From contig CALFGU010000003.1 of NCBI GenBank assembly GCA_937877685.1, forward strand, positions 1 to 26,920: a DNA stretch of 26,920 nucleotides, in the 5' to 3' direction. The position numbers and the translations under genes were made by a program. This stretch comes from an uncultured Prevotella sp. GTDB lineage: Bacteria; Bacteroidota; Bacteroidia; Bacteroidales; Bacteroidaceae. Shown here in pieces: positions 1 to 7,254 of this stretch (position 1 is the stretch's first letter; the number at the start of each line of letters is the position of its first letter). The notes beneath the pieces are model-generated. The model did not search any database and had not been told where the DNA came from. It saw only the letters and a list, made by a program, of their open reading frames with translations.

Positions 1-2
1 CT

Positions 3-287
3 GGCCTCCTGTGCGATGCCGAATCCTTTGTTCAAGCCATGGGATGGCAAGACGATGCCTTGAGAAAGAAACATCTGACCGATGGCATTCAACAAGAACT
101 CTTCCCAAACCTTAACCAAGAGGAACAATTGATTGTTGATGCCTTGAGGGATAAAGACAAACTCCAGCTCAATCTCATCTCCGTAATCACGGGCATCCCG
201 GCAGGACAACTGAGTGGTATGCTTTTCACCCTTGAAATGAAAGGCATCGTGAGAATGATTCCTGGCGGAATGTATCGACTTAATTGA
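3..287 (+). CDS. dprA: DNA-processing protein DprA, C-terminal part (5' end outside window)
   Basis: Reading frame 3 is open from the window edge to the stop at 287, so this is the last ~94 residues of a longer protein. It starts with the end of the Rossmann-like DprA core (residues reading GLLCDAESFVQAMGW). It continues through a linker with 'QQELFPNL' and finishes with the small winged-helix domain ('LQLNLISVITGIPAGQLSGMLF', then 'EMKGIVRMIPGGMYRLN'), as in Bacteroidales DprA. DprA loads RecA on incoming single-stranded DNA during transformation in the cytoplasm. A start at the internal ATG (39) would miss part of the core, so the gene is cut by the window rather than short. The next gene begins 31 nt downstream on the same strand, so read-through is possible. 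The family call rests on recognition of the C-terminal domain only. Confidence 0.82.
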   Translation, partial: GLLCDAESFVQAMGWQDDALRKKHLTDGIQQELFPNLNQEEQLIVDALRDKDKLQLNLISVITGIPAGQLSGMLFTLEMKGIVRMIPGGMYRLN

Positions 288-318
288 CTAACTTATAGAT
301 AAACATTACACTAAACAT

Positions 319-1683
319 ATGAGTAAACAAAAGCGTTTCTTCCTGAGCGAAGAAGAAATACCAACACAATGGTACAACATCCAAGCGGACATGCCCAACA
401 AACCCATGCCCATGCTGGATCCCAAGACCAAGAAGCCGATGACCCCGGAAGATATGTTCCCTCTCTTCTCCATGGAGGCCAGCCGCCAGGAGATGGACCA
501 AGAGCATGCATGGATTGACATCCCCGAGGCCGTTCGCGAACAATACAAGTACTACCGCAGCACACCTCTGGTGCGTGCCTACGGATTAGAAAAGGCAATA
601 GATACACCTGCACACATATACTTCAAGAACGAGAGCGTAAGCCCCATCGGTAGTCATAAGCTAAATAGTGCCCTGGCACAAGCATACTACTGCAAACAGG
701 AGGGTGTGACCAACATCACCACCGAGACAGGTGCCGGCCAATGGGGATGTGCACTAAGCTATGCCGCCAAGGTATTCGGTCTGGAGGCTGCAGTGTATCA
801 GGTGAAAATCAGCTACGAGCAGAAGCCTTACCGCCGTGCCATCATGCAGAGCTATGGTGCACAGGTTACCCCATCTCCCTCAATGTCCACACGCGCTGGC
901 AAGGACGTACTTACAGTAGACCCCAACAACAACGGTTCATTAGGAACAGCAATATCCGAGGCTGTGGAATTGGCCATGACCACGCCTAATTGCAAATATG
1001 TACTTGGTTCCGTCATGAACCACGTGTCTCTGCATCAGACCATCATAGGACTGGAGGCCGAGAAGCAGATGCAGATGGCAGGAGAATACCCCGACATTGT
1101 GATAGGATGCTTCGGTGGCGGTTCCAACTTTGCCGGAATCTCATTCCCCTTCATGCGTCATGTCTTCAGCGGAGAACGCAAGACCCGCTTCATTGCCGCC
1201 GAGCCTGCCAGTTGTCCCAAACTGACACGCGGCCAGTTCCAATACGACTTCGGTGACCTTAGTGGTCTGACTCCGTTGATGCCCATGTACACTTTGGGCC
1301 ACAATTTCATGCCAGCCAACATCCATGCTGGAGGTTTGCGCTACCATGGTGCCGGCGTGATAATTTCACAGTTGCTGAAGGATGGTTACATGGAGGCCGT
1401 GGATCTGAAACAGTCGGATACATTCAAGGCTGGCCTACTCTTTGCCAAGGAAGAAGGTATCATCCCTGCTCCAGAATCATGCCATGCCATTGCTGCTGCC
1501 ATTGCCGAAGCAGAGAAATGCAAGGAGACAGGCGAGGAGAAAGTAATCTTATTCAACCTCTCTGGCCATGGCCTCATAGATATGGCAGCATACACCCAGT
1601 ACCTTGCAGGCAACCTCTTCGACCACGAAGTTTCGGACGAGGAAGTAACACGCAACGTAAAAGAATTGGAGCAGATTATTTGA
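319..1683 (+). CDS. trpB: TrpB2-type tryptophan synthase beta chain (PLP enzyme)
   Basis: This 454-residue PLP-dependent enzyme would condense indole with serine to tryptophan in the cytoplasm. The PLP Schiff-base lysine is K114 in 'GSHKLNSA', and the phosphate-binding glycine loop is 'GGGSN' at about 266-270. 'ETGAGQWG' matches the TrpB active-site loop with its catalytic Glu. The long N-terminal extension (about 70 residues before 'YRSTPLVRA') and total length are typical of the TrpB2 subfamily, rather than the ~400-residue TrpB1 that pairs with TrpA. No trpA or other trp gene is nearby, which fits a stand-alone indole-salvage form. The ATG at 319 gives the expected N-terminus. Ile codons include many ATA (about 8 of 31 by hand count), a trait of the left part of this window that disappears further right. 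Confidence 0.9.
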   Translation: MSKQKRFFLSEEEIPTQWYNIQADMPNKPMPMLDPKTKKPMTPEDMFPLFSMEASRQEMDQEHAWIDIPEAVREQYKYYRSTPLVRAYGLEKAIDTPAHIYFKNESVSPIGSHKLNSALAQAYYCKQEGVTNITTETGAGQWGCALSYAAKVFGLEAAVYQVKISYEQKPYRRAIMQSYGAQVTPSPSMSTRAGKDVLTVDPNNNGSLGTAISEAVELAMTTPNCKYVLGSVMNHVSLHQTIIGLEAEKQMQMAGEYPDIVIGCFGGGSNFAGISFPFMRHVFSGERKTRFIAAEPASCPKLTRGQFQYDFGDLSGLTPLMPMYTLGHNFMPANIHAGGLRYHGAGVIISQLLKDGYMEAVDLKQSDTFKAGLLFAKEEGIIPAPESCHAIAAAIAEAEKCKETGEEKVILFNLSGHGLIDMAAYTQYLAGNLFDHEVSDEEVTRNVKELEQII

Positions 1684-1723
1684 TATACAGGCACAGGTAG
1701 TCCCTTTGTGCCTAGCCAAGGAA

Positions 1724-2437
1724 TTAAAGCAAAGAAATTATTTCACGGAGGCTGTGAATCTCGTAGTTCACGGTCTCCGTAGCTTTATTCTGTTCTGAGT
1801 CAGGATTGAACCACATAACATCCAGACCTGCAGCCTTTGCTCCGAGAATGTCCGTTTGAAAGTTGTCGCCAATCATCAAGGTGGTAGCAGGACTGGCACC
1901 AGTCATACGGAAAGCGTAGTCGAAATAAACGGGTGAAGGCTTATTGGCTCCGGCATCCTCGGACAGCACAATGGTATTGAAATAATCTGTCATACCACAG
2001 GCTTTCAGTTTGCGATATTGTACCTCGTGAAAACCATTACTGCACATGTGTAGACCATATCCGCGAGATTTGAGGTAGTCCAACACTTCATGAGCACCTT
2101 CTACCACTCCGGGCTTCACAGCACAGAACTCCAGAAAGCGGTCGCTAACTTCAAGACAATATTCCACGCTTACATTCTCCAAGCCTCGTCCCATGCTCAG
2201 AGGACGACGGAAGCGCTCTACGATAAGAACATCGCGACTTATCTCCCCTGCAGCATATTGTTTCCACAGGTCAATATTGGTCTTCCAATAAGGTGTATGA
2301 AACTCCTCGAAACAATCAAAATAGCGATGCAGGCCAAAGGCATCATAAAGTTCACCCAAAGCAATATCTGCATTGCCATGTGTATCGTACAAAGTGTCGT
2401 CAAAATCCAGAAATAAGTCCTTATAATACTTTTCCAT
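1724..2437 (-). CDS. yjjG: HAD-family phosphatase, YjjG-like (pyrimidine 5'-nucleotidase type)
   Basis: A 237-residue cytoplasmic haloacid-dehalogenase-type hydrolase. HAD motif I is 'DFDDTLYD', with nucleophile D11 and acid/base D13. A cap domain of helices follows (about 20-100). Motif II lies near 'HMCSNG', and motif IV is 'MIGDNFQTDILGA' near the C-terminus, preceded by a 'NKPSP' lysine (motif III). Length and the 'DFDDTLYDT' start match the YjjG family, which dephosphorylates noncanonical pyrimidine nucleotides. The exact substrate cannot be read from sequence. It lies 20 nt downstream of the 2-hydroxyacid dehydrogenase gene on the same strand and is very probably co-transcribed with it. 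Confidence 0.75.
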   Translation of the reverse strand: MEKYYKDLFLDFDDTLYDTHGNADIALGELYDAFGLHRYFDCFEEFHTPYWKTNIDLWKQYAAGEISRDVLIVERFRRPLSMGRGLENVSVEYCLEVSDRFLEFCAVKPGVVEGAHEVLDYLKSRGYGLHMCSNGFHEVQYRKLKACGMTDYFNTIVLSEDAGANKPSPVYFDYAFRMTGASPATTLMIGDNFQTDILGAKAAGLDVMWFNPDSEQNKATETVNYEIHSLREIISLL

Positions 2438-2457
2438 TGTCTAAGCTATTAGTGACA

Positions 2458-3420
2458 TTAGAAACGAATTGTGTTTTGGGGAGTGCCCTCAACAAAAGCC
2501 TTCACATTTTCTATGGCTGTGGCCAATAAACGCTGTCTCGCTTCAGCCGTAGCCCATGCAATATGAGGGGTAATGTGGCAATTGCGAGCGGCAAGCAAAG
2601 GATTGCCATTCTGCGGGGGTTCCTCGGAAAGAACATCCACGCCAGCAGCACGCAACCTACCCTGATTCAGGGCATCAGCCAAAGCCTGCTCGTCCACAAG
2701 CGGTCCTCTACCGGTATTTATCAGTATAGCATTCGATTTCATCAACGCCAAACGCTCGGCATTTACCAGATGCAAGGTATCTTCTGCCAAGGGGCAATGT
2801 AAGGAAAGGACATCGGCACTGGCAAAGAGTTCTTCGTATGACTCTGCCTTGCATATTCCTAAAGTCTCAAGCATTTCTACAGACTTACTGCTCATAGCTA
2901 CCACCTTCATACCAAAAGCCCGTGCTATCCTTGCTACCGCCATACCGGTGTTTCCAAGGCCAACGATGCCCATCGTGCGGCCGTCCAGTTCCGTCAGCGG
3001 TACATTATAAAAGCAGAAATCCTCGCAAGAGCTCCACTTTCCTCCCTTCACCTCGCCTGTATATTGTGCCACGGAATTGGTGATATTCAGAAGATGAGCA
3101 AATACCATCTGGGCCACCGACATGGTACTATATGCCGGTACGTTGGTAACGACAACTCCATGCTCATGTGCTGCTTGAATATCCACAACATTATAACCTG
3201 TGGCCAGCACACCCACGTAGCGTAATTCCGGCAAAGCAGCCATCACCTCGCGGGTTATCTTCACCTTGTTTACCAACACTACCTCAGCTCCTGTGGCGCG
3301 TACAACTACGTCCTCGGGAGCAGTACGATCATAGATTTCCACTTGCCCCAAAGCAGACAATGGCTCCCACGACAGGTCTCCGGGATTGGCTGTATATGCG
3401 TCCAAAACTACAATCTTCAT
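2458..3420 (-). CDS. NAD(P)-dependent D-2-hydroxyacid dehydrogenase
   Basis: A 320-residue member of the D-isomer-specific 2-hydroxyacid dehydrogenase family. The NAD-binding Rossmann motif is 'GLGNTG' (154-159). The catalytic triad is visible as R238 ('NTGRGPLVDE'), E267 ('SEEPP') and H286 ('TPHIAWA'). The family reduces 2-keto acids such as hydroxypyruvate, glyoxylate or phenylpyruvate to D-2-hydroxyacids. Bacteroidales orthologues are usually called glycerate dehydrogenase/hydroxypyruvate reductase, but the substrate is inferred, not seen. The ATG at 3420 gives a full-length N-terminus ('MKIVVLDAY'). A TATCTTTG box on the minus strand about 26 nt upstream probably drives this gene and yjjG as a two-gene operon. 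Confidence 0.85.
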   Translation of the reverse strand: MKIVVLDAYTANPGDLSWEPLSALGQVEIYDRTAPEDVVVRATGAEVVLVNKVKITREVMAALPELRYVGVLATGYNVVDIQAAHEHGVVVTNVPAYSTMSVAQMVFAHLLNITNSVAQYTGEVKGGKWSSCEDFCFYNVPLTELDGRTMGIVGLGNTGMAVARIARAFGMKVVAMSSKSVEMLETLGICKAESYEELFASADVLSLHCPLAEDTLHLVNAERLALMKSNAILINTGRGPLVDEQALADALNQGRLRAAGVDVLSEEPPQNGNPLLAARNCHITPHIAWATAEARQRLLATAIENVKAFVEGTPQNTIRF

Positions 3421-3445
3421 GTGCTTTAATGTTTATTCCTTAGGA

Positions 3446-3453
3446 CAAAGATA
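3446..3453 (-). promoter_or_regulatory. Bacteroidetes -7 box (TATCTTTG) for the dehydrogenase-yjjG operon
   Basis: Reads TATCTTTG on the minus strand, an exact match to the Bacteroidetes TAnnTTTG element, and sits about 26 nt upstream of the ATG at 3420. I do not see a clean TTTG at the -33 position. Confidence 0.5.
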
Positions 3454-3555
3454 CTTGTTTTTTATGAGAAAGTCAGCCTTGCCTCTCGTTTTTTCACTAA
3501 TCTTCTCTACATGAGGAATAAACCGTAAGGCAATAGTACCAATAGAAGCATACGA

Positions 3556-3587
3556 AAAGCGCCGGACTGTCATTGGCCCGGCGCTTT
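3556..3587 (-). terminator. Rho-independent terminator of the S46 peptidase gene
   Basis: A perfect 10-bp GC-rich stem (AAAGCGCCGG / CCGGCGCTTT) with a 12-nt loop lies 20 nt beyond the stop of the minus-strand peptidase gene. On the minus strand the stem ends in a short T-rich stretch (CTTTTC). Confidence 0.75.
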
Positions 3588-3606
3588 CTATGTTAAGAGA
3601 GAGAGT

Positions 3607-5751
3607 TTATAGTCCCAACTCCTTGATGATGTTCTTACCACCTCCCCAACGGTCAATAACCCAAAGGACAAAGCGGATGTCCACACCAATACAACGCTGC
3701 AACGTGGGGTCAAAACTGATGTCGCCGGCCATAGCCTCCCAGTTACCATCAAAAGCAAGACCTATAACATGACCATGGGCATCGAACATGGGCGAACCAC
3801 TATTACCACCGGTGATATCGTTATTACTCAGGAAGCAAAGGTGCATCTGCTTGGTTTTCTTATCTGCATACTTGCCGAACTTGCCTTTCTTGAGCAGTTT
3901 AACAATATCAGCTTCTAATTCATAGTCCTCAATCTCCTCCTGTTTGGCAGCCTTGTCCAGAAGGCTCTGGCTATTGGTAAAGTAATTGTAATGCGTACCA
4001 TTGGCGGTATAGTCCTGAATGAAACCATAGGACAGACGCATGGTCATATTTGCATCGGAATAATGAGCCTCATCCATTTCCATCTCCATGAGAGCCTGAG
4101 TGAGTAGGCGCTCGTTATAATCTATTACAGGCATACTGCTTCTAACAGAAGCCAGCAGGTCATAATATGTCTCGATGATATTGTCGGCATACTGCATCGC
4201 CATGTCTGTATCACGCAAAGTGCTGTCAGCCATTACCTTTGCTACGCAAGTGGTATCCAGCAAACAAGTCTTGGCAAAAAGATCCTTGGCGTATGCCTTG
4301 GTGTCGCCGCCATAGAGACTATCTATCAACTGGTAGAAATCAGGCAAGAACTCGCCCTTAGACCATGTGCGGTAGTCTTGCAGCAGGGCTCCCATTGTTT
4401 CCTCGTCCACACGAGGTTCATAGTCCTTGTAGAAAGCCTTCAGGTTGTCCACGCATAGGGAAGCATCCTCGGCAGTAGCATCAAAGGGCAAACGTGAGAT
4501 ACGATTTGCAACGCTACGTAATTCTATGCCACGGAAGAACACCTCGCTGTAATAGGTAAGCAGAGCCATCTTTTCTTTGCGTCCAGTGTATGCCTTCTCC
4601 AACTCTGACAAAACGGAACCATAACGTGCCTTGCATGCCTCATCCTTGGCATACCAGTTGCGAATGTTCTGCTCTATTTTCTTCTTTTGTCCAACGATAT
4701 CCAAATCCTGTACAGCCTTATTCATGCCAATGGAGTTCTTCCAGTAGTTGCTGCTACTAGCCCACTTGCTGGAATACTTGATAGCAATAGCACGATCCTC
4801 GTCCATCCAGTGCTTCCATACATTCTGTTTGGCGGTGCGTACGTCAATAACAGCCTGATTGGTAGCTTGGGTACGCTCCACTATGCCCCATGAGGACAGG
4901 TAACGGTCTGTGCTACCTGGATAACCAATAGTCATACAGTAGTCACCGGGAGCATAGCCTTTCATAGATACTGGAGCATAACCAGGAGTCTTCAGAGGCA
5001 CATTATCCTCGCTGTACTCTGCCGGTGTGCCGTCAGGCTTGGCATAGATACGGAACATGGAGAAATCACAAGTCTGTCGTGGCCACATCCAGTTGTCGGT
5101 ATCGCCACCAAACTTGCCAAGAGTCTCCGTAGCAGTAAATACCAAACGGATATCGTTATACACCTTGTAGAAGTTGGCAAAAAAAGCATTACCACCATAG
5201 TACGATGCCACTCGGCACTCCATATCGGGGTGTAGGCTATCCAGTTTGTCCTCTAAAGCCATGCAAATACTATCGGTATAATAAGCCTCCACCTGAGCAG
5301 AGTCCATCTTGGGAGCCATCTCTTTGTAGAGACGAGCCAATTCTGCATTTACCTGTTCAGAGCAGTCCTCCACCTTTTGCAGAAAACGCACATACAATCC
5401 GTGGGCAGGACGTTCTTCTGTACGTTTCTTGGCAACGAAACCATTCTTCAGAATATCATCCTCAGGTGTTGACAATGCCTGGATGGCGCCATAGCCGCAA
5501 TGATGATTGGTAAAGAACAGACCTTCGGGAGAAACCACTACACCGGAACAGAAGTCGCCAAGATTGATAACGGCATCCTTCAGGCTGCGACCGTTGGGAT
5601 TATACAACTCCTCGGGGGTAAGCGTCAGGCCTAAAGACTTCATGGTCTCGGCTGTCTTTGGGTTGATGTGAGAAAGCATCCACATACCTTCGTCGGCACT
5701 CGCCACAAGCGAGCACATCACTGCCGTCAATGTAAGTAATAGTTTACGCAT
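3607..5751 (-). CDS. S46-family dipeptidyl-peptidase, DPP7-like
   Basis: A 714-residue periplasmic/surface serine exopeptidase that removes dipeptides from the N-terminus of oligopeptides, feeding amino-acid fermentation. A signal peptide is evident (MRKLLLTLTAVMCSLVASADE). The catalytic His lies in 'TNHHCGYG' (H83/H84), the Asp-rich segment is 'GDTDNWMWP' (from about 216), and the nucleophile is S651 in 'TGGNSGSPMFD'. Eighteen residues after the Ser the pocket residue is Gly ('FDGNWEAM'). This is the DPP7 type, which takes hydrophobic P1 residues, rather than the Arg of Asp/Glu-specific DPP11. The usual family segment 'PRHTGDFS' reads 'PRQTCDFS' here. Length is normal. The gene is monocistronic, with a clear Bacteroidetes promoter upstream and a hairpin terminator downstream. 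Confidence 0.9.
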   Translation of the reverse strand: MRKLLLTLTAVMCSLVASADEGMWMLSHINPKTAETMKSLGLTLTPEELYNPNGRSLKDAVINLGDFCSGVVVSPEGLFFTNHHCGYGAIQALSTPEDDILKNGFVAKKRTEERPAHGLYVRFLQKVEDCSEQVNAELARLYKEMAPKMDSAQVEAYYTDSICMALEDKLDSLHPDMECRVASYYGGNAFFANFYKVYNDIRLVFTATETLGKFGGDTDNWMWPRQTCDFSMFRIYAKPDGTPAEYSEDNVPLKTPGYAPVSMKGYAPGDYCMTIGYPGSTDRYLSSWGIVERTQATNQAVIDVRTAKQNVWKHWMDEDRAIAIKYSSKWASSSNYWKNSIGMNKAVQDLDIVGQKKKIEQNIRNWYAKDEACKARYGSVLSELEKAYTGRKEKMALLTYYSEVFFRGIELRSVANRISRLPFDATAEDASLCVDNLKAFYKDYEPRVDEETMGALLQDYRTWSKGEFLPDFYQLIDSLYGGDTKAYAKDLFAKTCLLDTTCVAKVMADSTLRDTDMAMQYADNIIETYYDLLASVRSSMPVIDYNERLLTQALMEMEMDEAHYSDANMTMRLSYGFIQDYTANGTHYNYFTNSQSLLDKAAKQEEIEDYELEADIVKLLKKGKFGKYADKKTKQMHLCFLSNNDITGGNSGSPMFDAHGHVIGLAFDGNWEAMAGDISFDPTLQRCIGVDIRFVLWVIDRWGGGKNIIKELGL

Positions 5752-5787
5752 GAATTATATATTATGTGTCTTTGTTTTTTGCGGGTG

Positions 5788-5819
5788 CAAAGGTACAATT
5801 TAGTGAGCGAAATGTCAAA
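5788..5819 (-). promoter_or_regulatory. Bacteroidetes sigma-70-type promoter for the S46 peptidase
   Basis: On the minus strand a TTTG (-33; plus coordinates 5816-5819) is followed after exactly 20 nt by TACCTTTG (-7; 5788-5795). The start codon is at 5751, giving a leader of about 30 nt. Confidence 0.75.
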
Positions 5820-5945
5820 TTTATTTGAACATTTCCGGAACACCTTACGTTACAAGAGCAGATTGCGGTTGCGTACCATACCATGCAAGTAGGAGGAAAA
5901 AGATGAATATACAATGGTAGCAGATAGATTTTCTTATTTTTTTAC

Positions 5946-5953
5946 TATCTTTG
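5946..5953 (+). promoter_or_regulatory. Bacteroidetes -7 box (TATCTTTG) before the 5982 gene
   Basis: TATCTTTG followed by GTCTGC lies 29 nt upstream of the ATG at 5982. The -33 region is a T-rich run without an exact TTTG. It probably drives the small hypothetical gene and the nitroreductase together. Confidence 0.5.
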
Positions 5954-5981
5954 TCTGCGCATAATATACTCTATTAACCAA

Positions 5982-6371
5982 ATGGGCAGAAACAAATTCT
6001 CACAACGCGAGATAGACATAATAGGCAAGTTACTACGCCGCAAGATGGCTGGCACTCGCTTCCAGCAAAAAATGGTGCGCCATACGTTGCGCACTACATT
6101 CGAGTTCAATATTGCCGACTTCAACATTCAGGGCAAAGCATTCGGCCCAGAGGACCTTGACGAATGTGTACGCCGCGGACGCATTCAGATTCTGGACGAA
6201 GCCACCATCGAGGCTATGAAGCAACGTCATGCCGAAAAGCGTTTGCGTGATGAAGCTCTGCGCCAAGCCGATGCCGTGGCAGAGGGCGAAATCGTGGATT
6301 GGCAAGAGGTACAGAGACAATGGGATGAATACTACGCACAACATCCCGAAGATGCGCCCCAGTCTGAATAG
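5982..6371 (+). CDS. Conserved hypothetical protein (129 aa, Bacteroidales-type)
   Basis: I recognise no named domain. The protein is soluble with no signal peptide. The N-terminal half is basic ('MGRNKFSQREIDIIGKLLRRKMAG...QQKMVRHTLR'). A middle segment reads 'FEFNIADFNIQGKAFGPEDL'. The C-terminal half is strongly helical and charged (about 70-115, rich in E, K, R, A) and ends in an acidic tail. The charge pattern would suit nucleic-acid or protein binding, but this is inference only. It has its own -7 box upstream and lies 14 nt before the ferredoxin-nitroreductase gene, so the two form a probable operon. Codon use, with frequent GCC/GGC and ATA, matches the left part of the window. Confidence 0.75.
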   Translation: MGRNKFSQREIDIIGKLLRRKMAGTRFQQKMVRHTLRTTFEFNIADFNIQGKAFGPEDLDECVRRGRIQILDEATIEAMKQRHAEKRLRDEALRQADAVAEGEIVDWQEVQRQWDEYYAQHPEDAPQSE

Positions 6372-6385
6372 CAAATCACTTTTAT

Positions 6386-7219
6386 ATGATAAGCATAAAC
6401 AACGATACATGCATACGATGTGTCAAATGCCAAAGGGTGTGCCCTGCATTTATCCCCGTAATAGAGCAGGATGCAGTTCCCTCATTGCGTCATCCAGAAG
6501 TGTGCATTGGTTGTGGTCATTGTGTTGATGTATGTCCCACAGGAGCCTATGTTCATACGGACTTCCCTGCTGATTCTATACATGACATCAACCGCAACAT
6601 ACTACCCGAGCCCGAGAGCCTCATGGAGTTGATACGCTCCCGACGCAGCAACCGCACCATCACCGTCACGCCTATACCACAGCATTCGCTGGACATGATA
6701 CAGGAAGCCGCACGATATGCCCCTACGGCACAAAACAGCCGTCAAGTGCATATACACCTTATCACCGACGACGAGGCTTTGCTAAAAGTGGAAACGGCAA
6801 CGATAAACTACTTCATGAGCCTGGCACGTTTCATGCTCCTCCCTCCCGTAAAGGCTATAATGAGACCCTTCCTGCGTAAACTATACGACGAGGTTCCAGC
6901 CTTGATGGCCATGAACGAACAGTTCAAGAAGGGGCAACGCCCCTGCATATGCAACTGCACAGCTTTGCTTATTCTCTCTGCCCCCAAAGGCTATTCTTTC
7001 GGTGCACAGGACTGCAACCTTGCATATCAAAATTCCTCACTGATGGCAGAATCCCTTGGGGTAAGCCAGATATACATGGGCTTCGTGCAGACTGCCATGT
7101 TCATGATGGGATGCAAACGGGCAGCAAAGGTATTGGGTATCCCCAAAGGACATAAGGCTTTTGCCATAATGGGTTTGGGAATACCGGCATTCAAGTATGC
7201 CAAGTACACCACACGCTGA
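6386..7219 (+). CDS. Nitroreductase-family flavoprotein with N-terminal 2[4Fe-4S] ferredoxin domain
   Basis: A 277-residue fusion. The first ~55 residues hold two ferredoxin clusters in classic spacing: C9-x2-C12-x2-C15-x3-C19P and C40-x2-C43-x2-C46-x3-C50P. A nitroreductase (FMN-binding) domain follows from about residue 70, with the family start 'LIRSRRSNRTIT' and the flavin-contact segment 'APTAQNSRQVH'. 'ESLGVSQIYMGF' lies further on. Such fusions reduce nitro- or other aromatic/quinone substrates using internally delivered low-potential electrons in anaerobes; the physiological substrate is unknown. It acts in the cytoplasm. It follows the small hypothetical gene by 14 nt and ends 35 nt before the GH89 gene. 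Confidence 0.88.
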   Translation: MISINNDTCIRCVKCQRVCPAFIPVIEQDAVPSLRHPEVCIGCGHCVDVCPTGAYVHTDFPADSIHDINRNILPEPESLMELIRSRRSNRTITVTPIPQHSLDMIQEAARYAPTAQNSRQVHIHLITDDEALLKVETATINYFMSLARFMLLPPVKAIMRPFLRKLYDEVPALMAMNEQFKKGQRPCICNCTALLILSAPKGYSFGAQDCNLAYQNSSLMAESLGVSQIYMGFVQTAMFMMGCKRAAKVLGIPKGHKAFAIMGLGIPAFKYAKYTTR

Positions 7220-7254
7220 CCAAATTACTTTAATCAGACAAACAAAACAATAAC

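Noticed and set aside
1689..1713. Terminator after trpB
   Set aside because: AGGCACA/TGTGCCT is only 7 bp with a long loop and no T run on the plus strand, so it is too weak to call.
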